Shown piece after piece: positions 61,201-64,000 of a DNA stretch of 64,000 nt. Source of the DNA: Paenibacillus hemerocallicola (GTDB lineage: Bacteria > Bacillota > Bacilli > Paenibacillales > NBRC-103111); the NCBI RefSeq assembly GCF_006265175.1, contig NZ_VDCQ01000020.1:1-64000 (forward strand), given 5' to 3'. A program made the position numbers and the translations under genes. Position 1 is the first letter of the stretch; each line of letters starts with the position of its first letter. Under the pieces are notes generated by a model that was not told the DNA's origin, did no database searches, and saw only the letters and a list, made by a program, of their open reading frames with translations.

Positions 61201-62069
61201 CTCCCTATGTGCTACCGATTCGGCCGGGGAGCCACCCGGAGAGCGGCAAGAAAAACGTGGCGATCAAAACGGGCTATCATTTCAAGTTCGAGGTGAAGAC
61301 GCTCGGCAACATGTTCGGTACGGGCGACGGTATCCTGATCACGCCGACCTTCTACTTCGTGGACAAGAAGGGGCAGAACCGACAACCGGTGGACCTATAC
61401 TATCACTCGGGTAACAAACGGTTTATCCGCATCGGCTCTGCGGAGGACACGGAGCAACGGCAGGTGACGCTGGATACCCGGTTGCGAAACGTGCCGCGGC
61501 AAGAACTGACGAATACCGCCAATTCCCTCTGGAGGCTGAATGGCGCGACGGGCAATCAGGCTACGTATGTGCAGCAATTTTTGAAGGATGCGGCACAAAA
61601 GAAGATTTATATTGGCGGCTACGATGGCATGCTGCTGCCGCAGCAGCTACGGACCTTCATCGGCAGCATGCAGGTGCCAAGTGGCGTCGATGCAGTGCGG
61701 GCCAATGCGGCCGCACAGCTTTGGCGCGGCGAATACAGCCTGCCTGCCGCGCCGTATGCGGTGCCTGCGGGCTTTAATGTGGCCGAGTACGGACGCACGC
61801 ACAAGCTGGATGACCAATCTCCAATCTTTCTGCGCGACGGTTACCTTGTCGTCAATTTCAATATCGAAACCATCCGCAACCGGAACACCAGTCAACCGCA
61901 TTTGCAGTACAAGGATGCGCCGCTGGATAACCAATGGCAGTTGGAGGGATTTAGCCGTAGCTTTGTCGATCCATATGGAGCCAAGTTCACCTTGCTGGAC
62001 GGCGATGTGGCATTCTATCATGCGGACTTGTCCAGCTACGACGATTTTGGAACAGGCGGCACCCATTAA
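58236..62069 (+). CDS. Large exported surface protein with MucBP-like repeats (1277 residues)
   Basis: Signal peptide WICTLMACIFLFSFFETDPSYAA (residues 10-31). Two related repeats (about 195-255 and 295-350), VIQNPDVTFLKGKYKIGETIDHEF..GKTYRIVRSY and VLQEVDKGEFAAGEEANHTF..GQTYEIIRSY, resemble MucBP-type mucin-binding modules. A PKD/Ig-like region (360-500) and a central region (520-720) rich in SYTVERKFSYWQIDRLEVYGLQQAEV, possibly the DUF5704 family (uncertain), follow. The C-terminal 400 residues have FDFRITDIADYQWETVFRTAKGSATPTGNSYW and no LPXTG or membrane anchor, so wall retention must be indirect. Coupled to the stalk-domain gene by overlap. Likely the tip or adhesin of the surface apparatus. 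Confidence 0.6.
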   Translation: MNKKRRVTRWICTLMACIFLFSFFETDPSYAAPDITIRDGIVQLKITSTAASTSIRYKTVGWVVSREQLCSQTASEKQCADPRSRPHAIFSDDEIVQTGQSPNPPIPGQPLTGFYEVPETAVTQRLWTAGMDGIQDNDDLYFYAIMVSINGDGSVRKGPFYTLSGIKQAEGWLHPDDLDDYFGLHIPYRSAEFPVDAVAKIVDGRVIQNPDVTFLKGKYKIGETIDHEFPATLTDGGKTYRIVRSYMTPKQDTTQKKWMQENPETNDKVRIRSFTVALGGSDVIAEYEEAASPVKAIYQKEDGTVLQEVDKGEFAAGEEANHTFEATITKGGQTYEIIRSYITSNSNPSEKLFIQEKSDSKLRERSILVGQSGSNFVGIYKVPSPVTVTSRIDAPTEASSSETAVTGEFVFEAKSPNPLKSYQITRIENAQLVSASQQTGALNGKSASQSLPILIPLGSSDSVTVKITVVVTDAAGQTGDSTSDHTVTINGGEDTSQTGSEQNVEAMDASATAVIKADARGAERFDVTKGIPTSESLYVNASAKSYLYRNKFTEIKGTKQYPITVSRTYSLSWTERVPGPPDSEGHPTTVSVSRSDTQTVTQSYTVERKFSYWQIDRLEVYGLQQAEVANYALPGSKVTLQPNGYTPPNVSADHDASPSAHVTDPVYRNVILPGKSLNGGSSRPSVPSENWKAEAEQAIGKIKVRSDSLVFNGQTIMDNRAVEETAPTPGTIPAAPMIGQNVLYGSGFIIDSNKSNKSSQPSSGTLAYSLIKGIGGGSKQTFPISGINPVTVHTPVVNFAAVSNDQSHNQKTVPTAGRSALILNRPFTVTIPTSGQHRDITGYGNRDYAKYIRDKQVRFPFDVYKADGTMLIPKETWTSIPVSQLQTTFYLPVWVDEGNYEVLFRSFAENSPVSFTSQSNANLEVNHHVATQVVPVEVIGRLFDFRITDIADYQWETVFRTAKGSATPTGNSYWVGPNGVDGVARGNAAPYVLPIRPGSHPESGKKNVAIKTGYHFKFEVKTLGNMFGTGDGILITPTFYFVDKKGQNRQPVDLYYHSGNKRFIRIGSAEDTEQRQVTLDTRLRNVPRQELTNTANSLWRLNGATGNQATYVQQFLKDAAQKKIYIGGYDGMLLPQQLRTFIGSMQVPSGVDAVRANAAAQLWRGEYSLPAAPYAVPAGFNVAEYGRTHKLDDQSPIFLRDGYLVVNFNIETIRNRNTSQPHLQYKDAPLDNQWQLEGFSRSFVDPYGAKFTLLDGDVAFYHADLSSYDDFGTGGTH

Positions 62070-62093
62070 CTTCATCAGTCGGGAGGAATGGAC

Positions 62094-62579
62094 ATGTTTG
62101 AAAAGCTGCAAAGCGCCGCTACCGAGGAAGCGGCTTTTTTTTATTCCGCGTCTGCCGATGACGAAGTCGGGCGCAGCTGCATTGGCCACCTGCGCGGGGA
62201 TTTCGGGCGCTCGGGCGAGGAATTTTGGGTGACCTGGTTTCCCCGGCGCTCTCCCTTTGAAACGACGGCCTTTAAGGAAGAATTGGGCAAGGTGTTTCAA
62301 GCCATCGGCGATCAGGACGTGCTGAAAAGCCGTCAGCAAATGCTTCGCTTTTGCAGCAAGCACCCGGAGGCGCGCATCAAAGGCGCATGGAGAACGGACG
62401 TATACGGTTTCCGCATGGAGACGCCCGAGCACCGTTACTTCCTGCGTTGCTTTCCCTTTGCCGGGGATTACAACATCTACTTGTATTGCTACGCGCGCCC
62501 GGAGCGCGTGGCCGAGCAGCAGCGGCAAGTCCCCTCCACTCCCGCCGCGCAGAAGAACAAGACGGAGCCGCACCGATAG
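62094..62579 (+). CDS. Conserved ICE-type hypothetical protein with a terminator-like hairpin in its first codons
   Basis: The 161-residue cytosolic protein (no signal peptide) has CIGHLRGDFGRSGEEFWVTWFPRRSPFETTAFKEEL and YFLRCFPFAGDYNIYLYCY, a pattern of short proteins that precede the large SNF2-type gene in Tn1549-like ICEs. ATG 62094 follows GGGAGGA by six bases; ATG 62088 would have no spacing. A GC-rich stem with T8 lies inside codons 8-17. No function can be inferred. Confidence 0.5.
   Translation: MFEKLQSAATEEAAFFYSASADDEVGRSCIGHLRGDFGRSGEEFWVTWFPRRSPFETTAFKEELGKVFQAIGDQDVLKSRQQMLRFCSKHPEARIKGAWRTDVYGFRMETPEHRYFLRCFPFAGDYNIYLYCYARPERVAEQQRQVPSTPAAQKNKTEPHR
62115..62142 (+). terminator. 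Terminator-like hairpin inside the 5' end of the 62094 CDS
   Basis: GCCGCT pairs with AGCGGC around ACCGAGGA, followed by T8. It encodes AATEEAAFF in the gene, so it could be coincidental, but the stem plus T8 is a textbook form. Confidence 0.5.
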
Positions 62580-62588
62580 GAGGACGCC

Positions 62589-62855
62589 ATGAACGATCTA
62601 ACGCGTTACCGGCTGCTGGCGGAAGCCTCGCTTCCCCCGGCGGCCAAGCTGCTGTACAGCTATTTGCTCGATTTGGCGGGCGGACGAAACGGCACGGTGT
62701 GGCTGTCCTCCCGCCGTCTGGCGGCAGAGGTCGGACTCTCCACCTCTGCCATTCGCCGAAATCTGCATCGTCTGGAGCAAAGCGGGCTGATTCATCGCAC
62801 CTCCCGGTATTCTGAGGAAGGCATTCGGCTGACCAACAAAATTACGCTTCTGTGA
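62589..62855 (+). CDS. Helix-turn-helix protein of the element (replication/transfer-associated)
   Basis: The 88-residue winged-HTH protein (LLAEASLPPAAKLLYSYLLDLAGGRNGTVWLSSRRLAAEVGLSTSAIRRNLHRLEQSGLIHRTSRY) matches HTH_36/RepA N-terminal-like proteins common in ICE cargo and replication modules. It may bind an origin or operator of the element. RBS AGGAGGACGCC. It lies 14 bp ahead of the large SNF2-type gene. Confidence 0.65.
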   Translation: MNDLTRYRLLAEASLPPAAKLLYSYLLDLAGGRNGTVWLSSRRLAAEVGLSTSAIRRNLHRLEQSGLIHRTSRYSEEGIRLTNKITLL

Positions 62856-62868
62856 AGGGGGTGCCCAT

Positions 62869-64000
62869 GTGACAGCCAAGCTGCAGCGCATTGTTGAGCT
62901 GTCGGCCCGCACGGCGCATGCGGTGGTGAGCGATACCGAACGATGGGCCGATTTCCTGCGGACCGCCGCATGGAACTACAAATATCCGTTTCAGGATCAA
63001 TTGCTGATCTACGCGCAGCGCCCTGACGCCACCGCCTGCGCCCCGATTGAGGTTTGGAATCACAAGCTGAACCGATGGGTCAAGCGCGGCGCGAAGGGCA
63101 TCGCGCTGATTGAGGATCGAGGCAGCAGTCTGGGACTGCGCCATGTGTTTGACGTATCGGATACGCAAAGCCGCCAGTCGCGCGCAGTGCCGCTCTGGCG
63201 CATGGACGAGGCGGATACGGAGGCCGTACTTGAAACGCTGGAGAACGCCTTCGGCCACGAACGGGAGCCGGGCATGGAATTGCCTGCCTCCCTGCTGGCC
63301 GCGGCGCGGAACGCGGTGGAGGATCACAGCGCCGATTATGTGCGTCTGCTGCTCGCCGAGCGCGACAACAGCCTGCTCGAAGAGTTGGATGTCTTGCATG
63401 TCGAGTTGCTGTTCCGGGAAACTGCGCAACAGGCTGTCGCCTATATGGTAATGGCCCGCTGCGGCCAGGAGCCGTCCCACTATATCAGTAGCGACGACTT
63501 GTCCGGTATCGGGTATTTCAATACCTTGCCCTCCCTTTCGCATTTGGGCGCGGCGATCAGCGACGTGGCGGAAATGATGCTGCGGGAAATCGAAACCACG
63601 GTGCGGGCCTTGCGCCGTGAAAAGGAACGTCCGCTTTCCCGCACCGTTGCAAAGCCGAAATCGATCCCGCACAATGAGGATAAACCACGCGAGAGGATGA
63701 ACGAACATGGAACTGACGTACACGCAGAGCGGGGATTACCTGCTGCCGGATCTGGCGCAGCCCGAAGCGATGAGCATCGGGAAATACGGCCTGCTGCGCA
63801 AGACGTTTCTGAAAACCGAGCGCAAGGGCACCTTCGCTCACCTTATGCTTTCGGAGCAGTTGAACCCGCATCTGGCGGAGATCGACCGGACGGCGAGGGA
63901 TCAGATCGAGCGGACGCTGACAAGGCTGCTGGAGCAGCACCCGGCCCCGGACAAAGCGAACGACCCGATGGGCTGGACGGGCCACATGAACAATCTGAAG
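62869..64000 (+). CDS. N-terminal part of the large ArdC/SNF2-methylase-type ICE protein (3' end outside window)
   Basis: GTG 62869 starts an open frame that runs to the window end. Residues 15-75 (TERWADFLRTAAWNYKYPFQDQLLIYAQRPDATACAPIEVWNHKLNRWVKRGAKGIALIE) and DYVRLLLAERDNSLLEELDVLHVELLFRETAQQAVAYMVMARCG match the N-terminal segment of the >2000-residue proteins (ArdC-like N-terminus, then SNF2 helicase and DNA methylase) found in Tn1549-like ICEs. GGGGGTGCCC precedes the GTG; the overlapping ATG at 62867 is out of frame. Frame 1 stays open beneath tnpV, where its sequence is Arg/Ala/Gly/Pro-rich. Confidence 0.7.
   Translation, partial: MTAKLQRIVELSARTAHAVVSDTERWADFLRTAAWNYKYPFQDQLLIYAQRPDATACAPIEVWNHKLNRWVKRGAKGIALIEDRGSSLGLRHVFDVSDTQSRQSRAVPLWRMDEADTEAVLETLENAFGHEREPGMELPASLLAAARNAVEDHSADYVRLLLAERDNSLLEELDVLHVELLFRETAQQAVAYMVMARCGQEPSHYISSDDLSGIGYFNTLPSLSHLGAAISDVAEMMLREIETTVRALRREKERPLSRTVAKPKSIPHNEDKPRERMNEHGTDVHAERGLPAAGSGAARSDEHREIRPAAQDVSENRAQGHLRSPYAFGAVEPASGGDRPDGEGSDRADADKAAGAAPGPGQSERPDGLDGPHEQSE
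63707..64000 (+). CDS. tnpV: TnpV family transposon-encoded protein (3' end outside window)
   Basis: ATG 63707 behind GAGAGGATGAAC starts MELTYTQSGDYLLPDLAQPE, followed by SIGKYGLLRKTFLKTERKGTFAHLML and LAEIDRTARDQIERTLTRLLEQ. All are hallmark positions of TnpV, a small protein of unknown role in Tn1549-type and other Firmicute transposons. It lies entirely within the open frame of the SNF2-type gene but in a different frame. Confidence 0.8.
   Translation, partial: MELTYTQSGDYLLPDLAQPEAMSIGKYGLLRKTFLKTERKGTFAHLMLSEQLNPHLAEIDRTARDQIERTLTRLLEQHPAPDKANDPMGWTGHMNNLK

Larger units (their letters stand above)
31983..64000. mobile_element. Integrative (probably conjugative) element inserted at tRNA-Leu; left end to window edge
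   Basis: Support comes from the tRNA junction, int and xis at the left end, an AT-rich defence cargo block, ParA/ParB, an HTH replication-type protein, the start of the large ArdC/SNF2-type ICE protein and TnpV. These last genes are typical of Tn1549-like ICEs. Between them lies a Tad-like/WxL surface gene set (44.4-62.1 kb). Relaxase, coupling protein and VirB4 are not in the window, so conjugation is an inference. Confidence 0.8.

Noticed and set aside
1-64000. CRISPR array or rRNA operon
   Set aside because: No regularly spaced short repeats with unique spacers and no rRNA-like stretches were seen anywhere in the window.

Overview
The window looks like chromosome from a spore-forming Gram-positive of the Paenibacillaceae (Paenibacillus/Cohnella type). 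The base composition is moderately GC-rich. Ribosome binding sites are strong AGGAGG types, often before TTG or GTG starts. Gene content fits as well: YjcZ-type small sporulation proteins, proteins with copper-amine-oxidase-like stalk domains, a YhaO/YhaN pair, and YkvI. No 16S rRNA is present, so the genus is an inference.

Positions 1-31.7 kb are ordinary core chromosome. In order: three secreted proteins (a cohesin/Ig-like C-terminal fragment, an unknown exported protein, an NHL-repeat protein with a stalk domain); a TPR/YkuD L,D-transpeptidase; pyrD; a small alarmone synthetase; a DUF309 protein; a membrane-anchored thioredoxin-like protein (minus strand); two RsmF-type rRNA methyltransferase paralogues around an RsuA pseudouridine synthase, a Cof-type HAD phosphatase and two tandem 30-residue YjcZ-like peptides; a membrane diguanylate cyclase; a GT4 glycosyltransferase; yhaO/yhaN-like DNA repair genes; an orphan solute-binding lipoprotein; EamA and YkvI transporters; xpt; and cbiZ. 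Two copies of a ~323 bp, hairpin-rich dispersed repeat lie in the two intergenic gaps at 5.7 and 8.9 kb, each between convergent genes.

At 31.7-32.0 kb there is a truncated tRNA-Leu remnant and then an intact tRNA-Leu(CAG). A tyrosine integrase ends 44 bp after the tRNA and points toward it, followed by an excisionase-like gene. From here to the right edge the window is a mobile element resembling Tn1549/Tn916-type integrative and conjugative elements: Int, Xis, ParA, ParB, a replication-type HTH protein, the N-terminus of the very large SNF2/methylase-like ICE protein, and TnpV. Its right end and any relaxase or coupling protein lie outside the window. Just inside the left end is an AT-rich cargo cassette (about 33.9-40.7 kb) with a Hachiman-type defence pair (hamA/hamB), an Abi-like protein and a DUF4238 protein. 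The cassette is followed by the decayed copy of a parA gene with its leader.

The most unusual part is 44.4-62.1 kb. Here the element carries one long co-oriented gene set that looks like a Tad/Flp-type (type IV filament) machine: a CpaB/SAF-like protein, two degenerate ParA/TadZ-like proteins, a TadA/CpaF-like ATPase with an N-terminal membrane anchor, a fused TadB-TadC platform protein, and four small membrane-anchored pilin- or pseudopilin-like proteins. It is joined directly to a WxL-type cell-surface locus (an RCC1-propeller/WxL fusion, a DUF916-type anchor protein, a stand-alone WxL-like protein), a stalk-domain protein and a 1277-residue exported protein with MucBP-like repeats. I infer a surface-displayed filament or adhesion apparatus encoded by the element. 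It might be used for mating-pair contact or host-surface attachment, but nothing in the sequence proves the function. Several intrinsic terminators sit between or inside these co-oriented genes, which suggests transcription attenuation or processive antitermination.
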